Positions 34,992-43,292 of a DNA stretch of 64,000 nt are shown piece by piece; position 1 is the first letter of the stretch; each line of letters opens with the position of its first letter. The position numbers and the translations under genes are program-made. The stretch is taken from NCBI RefSeq assembly GCF_030697375.1, contig NZ_JAUYQD010000057.1, positions 87,580 through 151,579 of the forward strand, written 5' to 3'. The DNA is from Rhodoferax sp. (lineage in GTDB: Bacteria > Pseudomonadota > Gammaproteobacteria > Burkholderiales > Burkholderiaceae_C). The notes below the pieces were generated by a model. That model was not told where the DNA came from. It was given only the letters and a program-made list of their open reading frames with translations, and did no database searches.

Positions 34992-35720
34992 CTACAGGGC
35001 ACGCTCCATGATGCGTTTGACCTGTCCTTCGGCCTTGAGCTTGTCGAATGCAAGCTTGGTACGTTGTACCAGCGCAACGGGTGTGGACCGGCTGTAGGCC
35101 ATGTACAAGCCCGTGGATGCCTCATCCAAGGTGAGCACCCGTTCCAGCCCGGCACAGTCCACCCCTGTTTCCTTGCACAAAGAGGTGGCGTCATCCAATG
35201 TCAGCGGAACCAGGTCCACCTGGCCACTGAGCAGTTTTTTGAAGTTATCGACCGACTGTGCCGACACCACCAAACGCGTGAAACCTTTGGCACGGAGGAA
35301 CTGGTAGCGTACGTCGTCGCGCATCACGCCTATGGTCTGGTGCTTGACCGACTCCAGGTTGGTGACCCGAAACGCCCTGCCCTTGCCCTTCAGCCGGTAC
35401 AGGTGGTACTGAATCTTCATGATTTCACCGGCCCAATAAAACTGGTCCTCGCGTGCCGCCGTTCTGGCAATCAGGTAAATCAAAACATTGGGCTCCTTCA
35501 GCGCCATGTCGTAGGAGCGTGCCCAGGGGTACAGGTTGACTTCGTAATCGTCCAAACCGGCCCGCTTGAGGCTCAACTCAACCACCTCGGTGGCAGAACC
35601 GACCACCTTGCCCTCCGCCAAGTAGGTGTAAGGCGTCGCCTCGGTGACCACATGGATGGTCTGCGCCTGGCCCAGCGACAGCAGCAGCCACGACAACCCT
35701 AACAAAACTCTGCTTCTCAT
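34992..35720 (-). CDS. periplasmic substrate-binding protein (SBP_bac_3-like)
   Basis: A 242-residue protein with a signal peptide (cleavage after about residue 20, GQAQ). It resembles amino-acid-type binding proteins: VVTEATPYTYLAEGKVVGSA, then LYPWARSYDMALKEPNVLIY. No permease or ATPase genes are near. It is paralogous to the protein at 37669-38463: both have PWARxYDxA, LIYxIxRT and a Phe-x-Trp segment in the same order. It lies between two GGDEF genes and probably works as a ligand receptor for one of them. Confidence 0.88.
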   Translation of the reverse strand: MRSRVLLGLSWLLLSLGQAQTIHVVTEATPYTYLAEGKVVGSATEVVELSLKRAGLDDYEVNLYPWARSYDMALKEPNVLIYLIARTAAREDQFYWAGEIMKIQYHLYRLKGKGRAFRVTNLESVKHQTIGVMRDDVRYQFLRAKGFTRLVVSAQSVDNFKKLLSGQVDLVPLTLDDATSLCKETGVDCAGLERVLTLDEASTGLYMAYSRSTPVALVQRTKLAFDKLKAEGQVKRIMERAL

Positions 35721-35735
35721 GGTGCGTCTTCCTTC

Positions 35736-37634
35736 CTATGGTTCATCTGCGGGGATTGGGATCGGAATCGGCCCGGCAACTTGGTTGCGGCCGTTGGCCT
35801 TGGCACGGTACAGGGCCTGATCGGCTTCCTGAAACAGGTCCTCAAAGCTTTCGGTCTGGTGGGGCAGGTGCACCGCCAAACCGATGCTGATCGTCACCAC
35901 CGCGGCAGCCTTGGAATGTTCGTGAACAATGGCGCAATCCACCACCGCCTGGCGAACCCGCTGCGCCAGCATACGGGCGGTGGGTTCGTCGGCGTCAGGC
36001 AGCAAAATTCCAAACTCTTCACCCCCGATGCGCGCGACCATGTCGCCGGCCCGTGCCAAACTCACACGCATGGTGTCGGCCACTGCACGCAGACAGTGGT
36101 CCCCCATGGCATGTCCATAGTGGTCGTTGTAGTTTTTGAAGTAGTCGATGTCACAAATCAGGAAGGACAGGCACTGCCCGTTGCGGCGCGCGCGGCGAAA
36201 CTCCTCTTCTTTCACTTCATCGAAATGGCGGCGGTTGGCCAGTCCGGTGAGTTGGTCGGTTCTGGCCAGGCTTTGCAGCCGGGTGTTGGCGGTCTGCAAA
36301 GCCGCTTGCGCCTGCATGACCTCGTTCAATTGCTTCTTGTGGCGCACACTTTGCAGCAACATCTGCGTGGTGATGGTCAGCAAGGTCAACTCGCTGGGCT
36401 TCCAGTCCACAAATCCCGGGGGCTTGGCAAAGACCAAAAAACCCGGTTGCTCGTCATTGCCCCGCAGCTTGGAAAATGCCGTCACACTCCACCCCAGACT
36501 GGCAAAAAATGCCGCTTCATGGACCCCGGTCTGCCTTGCCAAGGCCTCTTGGGACGAGAAATGCAACAACTCGTCTTGTTCAAGAAGCGCCAAAAACCGC
36601 GCAATGGCCGTGACAGGGAGCACCGCATCCGCCGTCTGGTGCATGCCTTGCGCAGACCAGTGCATAAACGGCAGGTAGGCTTGGTGGGCCGGGTCCAGCA
36701 CGTACCACACCACCTGGCTGGCATGCAACTGCTGCGCCACCTCCCCCAGACACTCCCGGTGGTAGCGGTCAAACTCGGTGTAAGGCGCATGGATCAAACG
36801 ATTGGACTGGGTCAGCACCACCTGCTGCGCACTGGCCAGCGTTTGCAGCTCGGTGGTGCGTTCGTGCACCAGTTGTGCCAAGCGGTCACGGTGCCCAGCC
36901 AGCTCCTGTTCATACTGCTGCTGCTGCGCAAGGTAAGTCACCAGGCTGCCCTGCAGCCCGTTGATACCCGACACCAAGGAGGTCAACTCGTCCCGGTGCC
37001 TGGGGCTGCGCAGCAGGCCCAGCTCCAAATTCAAATTATTGGGATTGAGCCGCGCAAGGTGGGCCGCAATGCGTTGCACATGCACGGTCACCAAGCGGTT
37101 GAACATCAACATGATGAGTCCGGCCAGCAGCAAAGACTGCAGCAACTGGGTAAAGACAATCGTCGCCAGCTCAGCGCGCAGGCGCTCCCACAACACACGC
37201 TCGCTTCCGTACAGCGTCAGTTCACCCACCGTCGAGCGTGCGCCTGGGTAAGGTTCATAGTGCAATACCAGCCGACGTAGGGGTGCCATGCCCTGGCCAG
37301 TCCAGTCGCGGCGACTGCTGCCTTCGATAAGCTCGGCAGCGCGGTTCGCCAGCGTGATCTTGAGCACGATCTTGCCCACCGCAGGCACCTGTGTTGCGCT
37401 CTGGACATGCGTTTGCAAAGATTCACGGTCCAATTCCCAAATCGCTTTGGACAAGGTGCCGCTGTAGACCTGCTCAATCTGCATCAACTCGGCATTCATC
37501 TTCGCCAAGCCAGAATTCCAGGCCAAGTAGGTCAACACACTGATCGTGGCCACGGTAAACAGCAGGCAAAACCCGAGCGTAGCCAGCACCAAGCGCGCAC
37601 CCAGAGAGTGCATGGAGTTTCTTATACGAAACAT
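35736..37634 (-). CDS. membrane diguanylate cyclase with sensory domain
   Basis: About 632 residues. Two membrane helices flank a ~120-residue periplasmic sensor. They are followed by a HAMP-like linker, a coiled segment, a GAF-like region (about 290-435) and a C-terminal GGDEF domain starting at DQLTGLANRR. The active site GGEEF and the inhibition site RxxD (RAGD, five residues upstream) are intact. The tail contains IPIPIPADEP. Three starts are possible (GTG 37655, ATG 37634, ATG 37613), none with a clear ribosome site. It follows the binding-protein gene at 37669 by 34 bases, so the two probably act together. Confidence 0.9.
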   Translation of the reverse strand: MFRIRNSMHSLGARLVLATLGFCLLFTVATISVLTYLAWNSGLAKMNAELMQIEQVYSGTLSKAIWELDRESLQTHVQSATQVPAVGKIVLKITLANRAAELIEGSSRRDWTGQGMAPLRRLVLHYEPYPGARSTVGELTLYGSERVLWERLRAELATIVFTQLLQSLLLAGLIMLMFNRLVTVHVQRIAAHLARLNPNNLNLELGLLRSPRHRDELTSLVSGINGLQGSLVTYLAQQQQYEQELAGHRDRLAQLVHERTTELQTLASAQQVVLTQSNRLIHAPYTEFDRYHRECLGEVAQQLHASQVVWYVLDPAHQAYLPFMHWSAQGMHQTADAVLPVTAIARFLALLEQDELLHFSSQEALARQTGVHEAAFFASLGWSVTAFSKLRGNDEQPGFLVFAKPPGFVDWKPSELTLLTITTQMLLQSVRHKKQLNEVMQAQAALQTANTRLQSLARTDQLTGLANRRHFDEVKEEEFRRARRNGQCLSFLICDIDYFKNYNDHYGHAMGDHCLRAVADTMRVSLARAGDMVARIGGEEFGILLPDADEPTARMLAQRVRQAVVDCAIVHEHSKAAAVVTISIGLAVHLPHQTESFEDLFQEADQALYRAKANGRNQVAGPIPIPIPADEP

Positions 37635-37668
37635 GCGCGCATGCCCCGAACCCACCGTGGGAAAACAG

Positions 37669-38463
37669 CTACAGCCATTTTTTCTTCAGCTGGTCGAAGA
37701 CACCGTTTTTTTTGATGGCCTCCAGGCCTCTTTTGAATTGAAGCACCGTGGCGTCGGGCGTTTGTTTGCCAAAGGCCATGTAATAGCCTTCACTGCTCAA
37801 ATCGTTGATGCGGAAGACCTTGGCCAAGGTCTTGGCGGGGTCATCACCCGCTTGCCGCGCCAGGTGGCTGGCCGTCATCTCGTTCATGATCCACAGATCG
37901 ATGCGACCCAATTTGAGCTTTTGGTAATTCAATTCATATTTGACACTGGATTGCAGGTTCTGCCCCTTGACGAAGCCTCGGGCCAACAAAAATTGCTCCC
38001 CTACATCCTGGTTAACGGTGCCAATTTGGTACGGTTTGGCGTTCTCCAGCGCATCAATTTTGAAGGGCCTTTCGGGCAGCGCATACAGGTAGTAGTCGGT
38101 TGGCGCGATGACGCCCACCCATTGGAAGTGATTCTCCCGTTCCGGCGTTCGCCCAATCGAGTAGATCAGCACCCCTGGGGCATTTTTGGCCGTGTCATAA
38201 GCGCGGGCCCAAGGCAAGGATTGGATGTTGCCTTGCAGTTTGAGCTCCTTCAAAACCGCCTCGACCACGTCTGTGCTCAGGCCGGTGATCTTGCCCTGCT
38301 CCGTGTAGTTGTAGGGAGGGAATTCTTCGGTGACGATTTTCAGGGGCGCATCTGCAAACGCCGCCACACCAGACCCCAGACAGCAGGCCAAAAAACCACG
38401 TCGCAAGCGGCCCCAAACAGAACCGGGTGATGGACGTTGAATAAACGAAAGGCACAGAGGCAT
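37669..38463 (-). CDS. periplasmic substrate-binding protein (SBP_bac_3-like)
   Basis: About 264 residues with an N-terminal export signal containing a twin Arg (RRGFLACCLGSGVAAFADA), possibly Tat-type. The mature part begins APLKIVTEEFPPYNYTEQ, typical of amino-acid-type binding proteins. It shares the pattern PWARAYDTA, VLIYSIGRT and FQWVG with the paralogue at 34992-35720. It is the first gene of the run SBP, GGDEF, SBP, GGDEF. An in-frame start 12 codons earlier exists. No transporter genes are adjacent. Confidence 0.88.
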   Translation of the reverse strand: MPLCLSFIQRPSPGSVWGRLRRGFLACCLGSGVAAFADAPLKIVTEEFPPYNYTEQGKITGLSTDVVEAVLKELKLQGNIQSLPWARAYDTAKNAPGVLIYSIGRTPERENHFQWVGVIAPTDYYLYALPERPFKIDALENAKPYQIGTVNQDVGEQFLLARGFVKGQNLQSSVKYELNYQKLKLGRIDLWIMNEMTASHLARQAGDDPAKTLAKVFRINDLSSEGYYMAFGKQTPDATVLQFKRGLEAIKKNGVFDQLKKKWL

Positions 38464-38533
38464 GGGCCAAAGTATCTGACGCCCCTCTTCGCAGGTCAAT
38501 CTTTATAAGCGCGAATAAGCGGTATAGACACCG

Positions 38534-39322
38534 TCACTGGCCGGAGTGTTGCGCCGCAAGCAATTGCGCTTTGAGCGCCGCATTTTCGGCCGTGAGTTCG
38601 GAGATGGTTTGTTTGAGCCGCGCAATGACGCCCTCGGGCGACTCCGGCTCGGTGCGCGCCACCGCCTTGGCCTCGCGCACTTGGCGCGCCGCCTGTTGCA
38701 ACTCTTTCTTGCCCCCCGCCACGGCCGCCACCTGGGCTTCCACGGGCAGCGAAGCCACGGTGGCCGCCGCATTGATGGAAATCGTGCCGGACTTGACCGC
38801 CGCCACCAGCTCGGGGGCCGCCGATTTCTGGATTTTTTCAATCTGGCCAATGGCCGCGCTGCTGATACGGGCCGCCTTGGCGATGGCTTCACGCGTGAAC
38901 AAGGGCTCGGGCGCGGTGGGCGCGGGCTCTGCCGACGCTGCACCGGACACCTCCACGCTGGGGCCAGCACTTGGTGCGTCACTGGGCAAAGGCCGCACCC
39001 TTGAGGCCAGGAGGTCTTTTTTGCGCAAAGCCAACACGCCGCGCTGAAAGTCCGACACGCTGCGCCGCCCCAGGTGCTGGTCAATCATCCACAGGTGCAC
39101 ATCGTCCAGGGTTTTGAACTGGGTGTTTTGCACCGTATTGAAAGGGATGCCATGTTTGCTGCAAATGCCATAGCGGTTATGGCCGTCCACCAGCACATCC
39201 CCCCAGAGCACCAGAGAGTCGCGGCAGCCTTCCGCCAGCAGGCTGCGCTCCAGCGCGTCGTGTTCGTCGGGTGTCAGGGGATCGATGTAGGCGAGCAGTT
39301 CTTCGTTGACGGTGATGTTCAT
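38534..39322 (-). CDS. ParB/RepB-like nuclease-fold protein with C-terminal coiled coil
   Basis: A 262-residue protein whose N-terminal half has the ParB/sulfiredoxin-like pattern VLVDGHNRYGICSKHGIPF. It continues with a helical domain (AIAKAARISSAAIGQIEKI, helix-turn-helix-like), an Ala/Pro-rich linker and a C-terminal leucine-zipper-like coil (ISELTAENAALKAQLLAAQ). It resembles plasmid partition or replication-associated proteins, but no parA or plasmid gene is near. Its start overlaps the stop of the LysR gene (ATGA), so the two are translated together. Function is unknown. Confidence 0.75.
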   Translation of the reverse strand: MNITVNEELLAYIDPLTPDEHDALERSLLAEGCRDSLVLWGDVLVDGHNRYGICSKHGIPFNTVQNTQFKTLDDVHLWMIDQHLGRRSVSDFQRGVLALRKKDLLASRVRPLPSDAPSAGPSVEVSGAASAEPAPTAPEPLFTREAIAKAARISSAAIGQIEKIQKSAAPELVAAVKSGTISINAAATVASLPVEAQVAAVAGGKKELQQAARQVREAKAVARTEPESPEGVIARLKQTISELTAENAALKAQLLAAQHSGQ

Positions 39323-40287
39323 GGCAAGGCAGGCGGTGAGGTGGTTGCGGGGGGCCATTCTAAGAGCCCTGCGACGGGTGTTCCGCCTGCCCCCATCACC
39401 ATGGGCAAGCCTTGCTCCACAAAGTCCACAAACTGCCGTACTTTGCTGGAGCGGCTCTGGCGCACGCTGGTCAGCGCATGGATGGTTTGCTCGGGCAGCG
39501 TGTAGCCCGAGAGAAGCCGCACCACCTCGCCGTCCAGCCGCTCACGGGTCCAAAACCACTCGGGCATGGTGGCGATACCCAGCCCCGCACACACGGCGTC
39601 CTGCAGCGCATCCACCGTAGACAGGGTGAGCCTGCCACGCACATGCACGCTGACTTTGCCCTTGGGCCCGTCAAAACTCCACAGCGCGGGCTGCTGCGCG
39701 CCTGCAAACAAGATGCACTGGTGGTTTTCCAGGTGCTGGGGCTCCGTTACCGGGCCATGGCGCTGCAGGTACTGCGGCGACGCCACCACCATGCGCCGCG
39801 ACACCCCAATGGCGCGCGCCACCAGGCTCGACTCCTGCAACGGCGCGGTCCGAAAAACAACGTCGATCCGGTCCTCGATCAGGGGCGACAGCTGGTCTGA
39901 CAACTCCAGCTCCAGATGCAATTGCGGGTGCAACGTTTGCCACTGCGCCAGCAGCGGCATCAGCAACTTGCGGCCAAAACCATTCGAGCAGGCCACACGC
40001 AAGCGCCCGCGCAGGCGGGAGCCGCCTTCCTGCACGGCCGCATGCGCCTCGGCATGCAAGTCCAGCAGCCGCTGGGCGTGCAGCAGGTAAACCTCGCCCT
40101 GCTCGGTCAGGCTGATGGCCCGGGTGGAGCGCTGGAACAGACGGCAGCCCAGGTGTTTTTCCAGTGCGGCCAATTGGCGGCTGATGGTGGCCTGGTGGAT
40201 ATCGGTCGCAATGGCGGCGCCGGTCAGGCTTTGCGCTTGCGCAATGGCCACAAAAACCTGCAGATGTTCGTAAAGACCGTTATTCAT
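39319..40287 (-). CDS. LysR-family transcriptional regulator
   Basis: A 322-residue LysR protein. The winged helix-turn-helix is at the N-terminus (LTGAAIATDIHQATISRQLAAL with LEKHLGCRLFQRSTR). The rest is the usual two-lobed effector domain (LRVACSNGFGRKLLMPLL). It is divergent from the AhpD-like gene at 40385 and probably regulates that cluster. Unusually, its stop codon overlaps the start of a ParB-like gene. Confidence 0.93.
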   Translation of the reverse strand: MNNGLYEHLQVFVAIAQAQSLTGAAIATDIHQATISRQLAALEKHLGCRLFQRSTRAISLTEQGEVYLLHAQRLLDLHAEAHAAVQEGGSRLRGRLRVACSNGFGRKLLMPLLAQWQTLHPQLHLELELSDQLSPLIEDRIDVVFRTAPLQESSLVARAIGVSRRMVVASPQYLQRHGPVTEPQHLENHQCILFAGAQQPALWSFDGPKGKVSVHVRGRLTLSTVDALQDAVCAGLGIATMPEWFWTRERLDGEVVRLLSGYTLPEQTIHALTSVRQSRSSKVRQFVDFVEQGLPMVMGAGGTPVAGLLEWPPATTSPPALP

Positions 40288-40321
40288 GCAATCTGATCAT
40301 AACTCTTAGTGTTTTGGCCCA

Positions 40322-40350
40322 TTGAATCCGGGGGGTGAATTTTCTACAGT
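40322..40350 (+). promoter_or_regulatory. predicted sigma-70 promoter of the AhpD-like gene
   Basis: TTGAAT and TACAGT are separated by 17 bases; each hexamer matches consensus at four of six positions. It lies 35-60 bases upstream of the start at 40385, in the LysR/AhpD divergent region. Confidence 0.5.
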
Positions 40351-40384
40351 GGAGCCATCTTCAAACCACCCCAAGGAAAACCCC

Positions 40385-40945
40385 ATGTACCCCCTGATCG
40401 ACCCCCAAACCGCCACCGGCATCACCAAAGCGTTGTTGGACAGCACGCAGAAGCAACTGAGCCGCGTGCCGAATTTGTACCGCGCCATGGCCAACAGCCC
40501 CAAGACTCTCGGTGCCTACCTGGAATTTCGCGCTGCCCTGCAAGGCGGCTTGCTGGACAAGGCGATGTGTGAACGCATTGCCCTGTTGACCGCGCAACTG
40601 AACGATTGCGACTACTGCGTGGCGGCGCACCATTTCCGGGGCGGCAAGCTTGGTCTGTCGGCAGAAGACCTGGCGCACACGCGCATGGGCCAGTCCGACT
40701 CCCCCAAGATTCATGCAGCCCTGGTATTTGTAGAAGCGCTGGTTAAGGGCCAAGGCGCTGTAGCAGCGTCCACCCTGAATACCGTGGCACAGGCCGGCTG
40801 GTCTGCCGATGAGCTAGGTGAAATGGTGGGCCATGTGGCGCTGAATGTGTTTTCCAACTATTTCAAGCAAGTGGCCAAGCCAGAACTGGATTTCCCCGCC
40901 GCACCCGCGCTGGGTCTGGCCGCCTCACCGGCACTGCATGCGTAA
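40385..40945 (+). CDS. carboxymuconolactone decarboxylase / AhpD-like protein
   Basis: A 186-residue CMD-family protein with the AhpD-type redox motif C75-x2-C78-x3-H82 (DCDYCVAAHH). This suggests a peroxidase-linked disulphide reductase role rather than lactone decarboxylation. The ATG at 40385 has an AAGGA ribosome site. It starts a plus-strand cluster with a cupin, an exported unknown protein and TehA. The divergent LysR gene is the likely regulator. Confidence 0.9.
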   Translation: MYPLIDPQTATGITKALLDSTQKQLSRVPNLYRAMANSPKTLGAYLEFRAALQGGLLDKAMCERIALLTAQLNDCDYCVAAHHFRGGKLGLSAEDLAHTRMGQSDSPKIHAALVFVEALVKGQGAVAASTLNTVAQAGWSADELGEMVGHVALNVFSNYFKQVAKPELDFPAAPALGLAASPALHA

Positions 40946-40958
40946 GGGTGTGCCCGCC

Positions 40959-41564
40959 ATGGTCGAACTCCACCGGGCCGATTTGAAGGCCTTGCAGGCA
41001 TCGGGCACCACACACACCAACCTGTGTGCCCCGGATGACGCACGCTGGGCGGGGATTCAGGCCCTGGCACCCTTGGACACCCTGGAGGCTCCGGCCGGCG
41101 CGCGCCATGACTTTTATGTGCTGCACGGTGCTGTGCAGGAGCGGGGCCAGACGCGCGCCGCCGGCACCTTTTTCAGCCGCAACCAGGCGCTCACCCTGAG
41201 GGCGGACACGGGCGGCGCCCTGCTCCTGTGGTACCGCGACACCGTGGCCCGCTCCAGTGGCCATGAAACCTGGGCCCCTGGCGAACAGCAGTGGTGGGCC
41301 GGCAGCGTGCAGGGCATGCAGTTGGCGCCGCTGTCCAAACACTACCACCGCGTGTCCCTGGTGCATTGGCAAGCGGGCACACGGGCGGCCATGCACACCC
41401 ATCCCTATGGCGAAGAAATTTTTGTGCTGTCCGGCGAGCTGCGCGATGAACGGGGCGCCTACCCCACAGGCAGCTGGATACGCTTTCACCCCGGCTCGGG
41501 CCATGCGCCCTACGCGGAACAAGAAACCCTGATTTTGCTGAGAAATGGACACCTATCGACATAA
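40959..41564 (+). CDS. ChrR-like cupin protein
   Basis: About 201 residues. The C-terminal half is a cupin barrel with metal-ligand spacing: MHTHPYGEEIFVLSGELRDE supplies two His and a Glu, and FHPGSGHAPY supplies another His. It resembles the cupin domain of the anti-sigma factor ChrR, but no sigma factor gene is near. The ATG at 40959 has an AAGGG site; an alternative ATG at 40938 overlaps the end of the preceding gene. A quercetinase-like oxygenase role or metal sensing are alternatives. Confidence 0.8.
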   Translation: MVELHRADLKALQASGTTHTNLCAPDDARWAGIQALAPLDTLEAPAGARHDFYVLHGAVQERGQTRAAGTFFSRNQALTLRADTGGALLLWYRDTVARSSGHETWAPGEQQWWAGSVQGMQLAPLSKHYHRVSLVHWQAGTRAAMHTHPYGEEIFVLSGELRDERGAYPTGSWIRFHPGSGHAPYAEQETLILLRNGHLST

Positions 41565-41627
41565 ACACTCCACGCGCAACAGCGAAAAAAGCCTCCGCAC
41601 CACTCTCTCAACCGACACACAAGCCCC

Positions 41628-42284
41628 ATGACATTCACACCCAAAACCATTTTTTCCGCCATCACACTGGCTGCCCTGATGGGCGCTGGCACGCCAGCCT
41701 TCGCCCAACCACCCCATGGCCATTCCGAGCAATTGCATGCCAGCAACAAAATCACCCAGACCGACGCCGCCATGCGCGACCTCTGGCTTGGCCATGCCTT
41801 TTGGGTGCGCGCGGTGGTACTTGAAACCATGCACGGCAACAAGGCGGCCGCAACGGCCGCGGAAAACGCAGCGGTCAGCAACGCCCAATCCCTGGCGGCC
41901 GCGCTAGAACCCTTTTACGGCAAGCCCGCGTCTGAAAAAGTGTTCACGCTGCTGGCGGGCCACTACACCGCTGTAAAGCAGTATTTGCTGGCCACCCAGG
42001 CCAAAAGCGGCAAGGGGCAAGACGCGGCGCGCCAGGCCATGTTGGACAACGCCGACCAGATTGCGGTGTTTTTGAGTGCCGCCAACCCCCACCTGCCCCT
42101 GGACGGCCTGCGGGGCATGCTGCTGGCGCACGGCGGCCACCATGTATTGCAGATCCAGCAGCTTGACAGCCGCGAGTATGCGCAAGAAGCGCAGACCTGG
42201 GACGCCATGAAGGGCCATATGTACGGTATTGCGGACGCCATGACCTTTGCGATTGCCAAGCAGTTCCCGGCCCGGTTTGAATAA
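41628..42284 (+). CDS. exported protein of unknown function
   Basis: A 218-residue protein with a clear signal peptide (cleavage near TPAFAQ, about residue 26). The mature part is predicted helical. It contains scattered His, Glu and Asp residues, e.g. DLWLGHAFWVRAVVLETMHG and LLAGHYTAVKQYLLA, a pattern compatible with a metal-binding helical bundle. I do not recognise the family. It lies between the cupin gene and tehA with short gaps, so it is probably in the same operon. Confidence 0.75.
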   Translation: MTFTPKTIFSAITLAALMGAGTPAFAQPPHGHSEQLHASNKITQTDAAMRDLWLGHAFWVRAVVLETMHGNKAAATAAENAAVSNAQSLAAALEPFYGKPASEKVFTLLAGHYTAVKQYLLATQAKSGKGQDAARQAMLDNADQIAVFLSAANPHLPLDGLRGMLLAHGGHHVLQIQQLDSREYAQEAQTWDAMKGHMYGIADAMTFAIAKQFPARFE

Positions 42285-42329
42285 ACCCACGGCCAGTTTT
42301 TGACCCCATTGAACACGCTGGAGATTGAA

Positions 42330-43292
42330 ATGCAGCTACTGCGAACCCCTGTTCCGGCCTCTTTTTTCAGCGTGGTGCTGGGCCTCGTCGGCCTGGGCAA
42401 CACCTGGCACATGGCCCACCAGTTGTGGGGGTACCCGCAGTGGCTGGGTGAAGTGGTCCACACCGGCGCCATGGGGGTGTGGCTGCTGCTTCTGCTCCTT
42501 TACGCCTGGAAGTGGACGCACCACAGGGGTGCCGCCCAGGCCGAAATGCGCCACGGTGTGCAGGGCAATTTTGTGGCTTTGGTGCCGATTTCCACCATGC
42601 TCATTGCCTTGGCGCTAGAACCCATGTCGCGGACTGGCGCCACCGTTGTGTTTGTCTTGGGACTGCTGGGGTGGCTGACACTGACGCTGTACCTAGGTGG
42701 ACGGTGGTTCACCGGGGGGCTGGCTGCAGCCCAGCTGGGCCCCGCGCTGTACCTCCCGGGGGTAGCGGGCAGCTTCAGCGCGGCACTGGTGAGCAGCCAC
42801 TTGGGCTGGGCGGATTGGGACCAACTGTTCTTTGGGGCGGGCCTTATGTCCTGGCTGGCGCTGGAATCGGTGGTGCTGCATCGCCTGGCCACGGCAGACC
42901 CCCTGCCCGAGGCCTTGCGTGCGACCTTGGGCATCCAATTGGCACCACCGGCCGTGGGTTTGGCGGTCTATGTGACCGTAACGCCGGAGCCTGCCGCGCT
43001 GGTAGCCCATATGCTTTTGGGCTACGGCTTGCTGCAAGCCCTGCTGCTGCTTCGCCTGACGCCCTGGATTTGCCAACAGGGTTGGTCCATGGCGTATTGG
43101 GCGGTCAGTTTCGGGGTGACCGGGCTGGCCTTGGGCGCACAGCGCTGGCTGGCACTGGACCAATCCGCACCTGCGCAGGCACTGGCCCCCGTTTTGTTCT
43201 GCTTGGCCAACGGGGTGCTGGGCCTGCTGCTCATCGGCAGTGTGTGGGGCGCCTTGCCAAGGCCCACCCCAGGTGTTGCTCAGGCCAACTGA
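42330..43292 (+). CDS. tehA: TehA/SLAC1-family channel-like transporter
   Basis: A 320-residue TDT-family membrane protein with about ten helices. The N-terminus (VPASFFSVVLGLVGLGNTW) and later segments (GIQLAPPAVGLAVYV, MLLGYGLLQALLLLRL) match TehA, the tellurite-resistance protein related to plant SLAC1 anion channels. The ATG at 42330 has a GGAG ribosome site six bases away. No tehB gene is adjacent. Its 3' end overlaps the convergent chemoreceptor gene by 13 bases. The physiological substrate is uncertain. Confidence 0.88.
   Translation: MQLLRTPVPASFFSVVLGLVGLGNTWHMAHQLWGYPQWLGEVVHTGAMGVWLLLLLLYAWKWTHHRGAAQAEMRHGVQGNFVALVPISTMLIALALEPMSRTGATVVFVLGLLGWLTLTLYLGGRWFTGGLAAAQLGPALYLPGVAGSFSAALVSSHLGWADWDQLFFGAGLMSWLALESVVLHRLATADPLPEALRATLGIQLAPPAVGLAVYVTVTPEPAALVAHMLLGYGLLQALLLLRLTPWICQQGWSMAYWAVSFGVTGLALGAQRWLALDQSAPAQALAPVLFCLANGVLGLLLIGSVWGALPRPTPGVAQAN

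Noticed and set aside
35781..37280. 499-codon plus-strand open frame
   Set aside because: It is antisense to the large GGDEF gene and has no family features.
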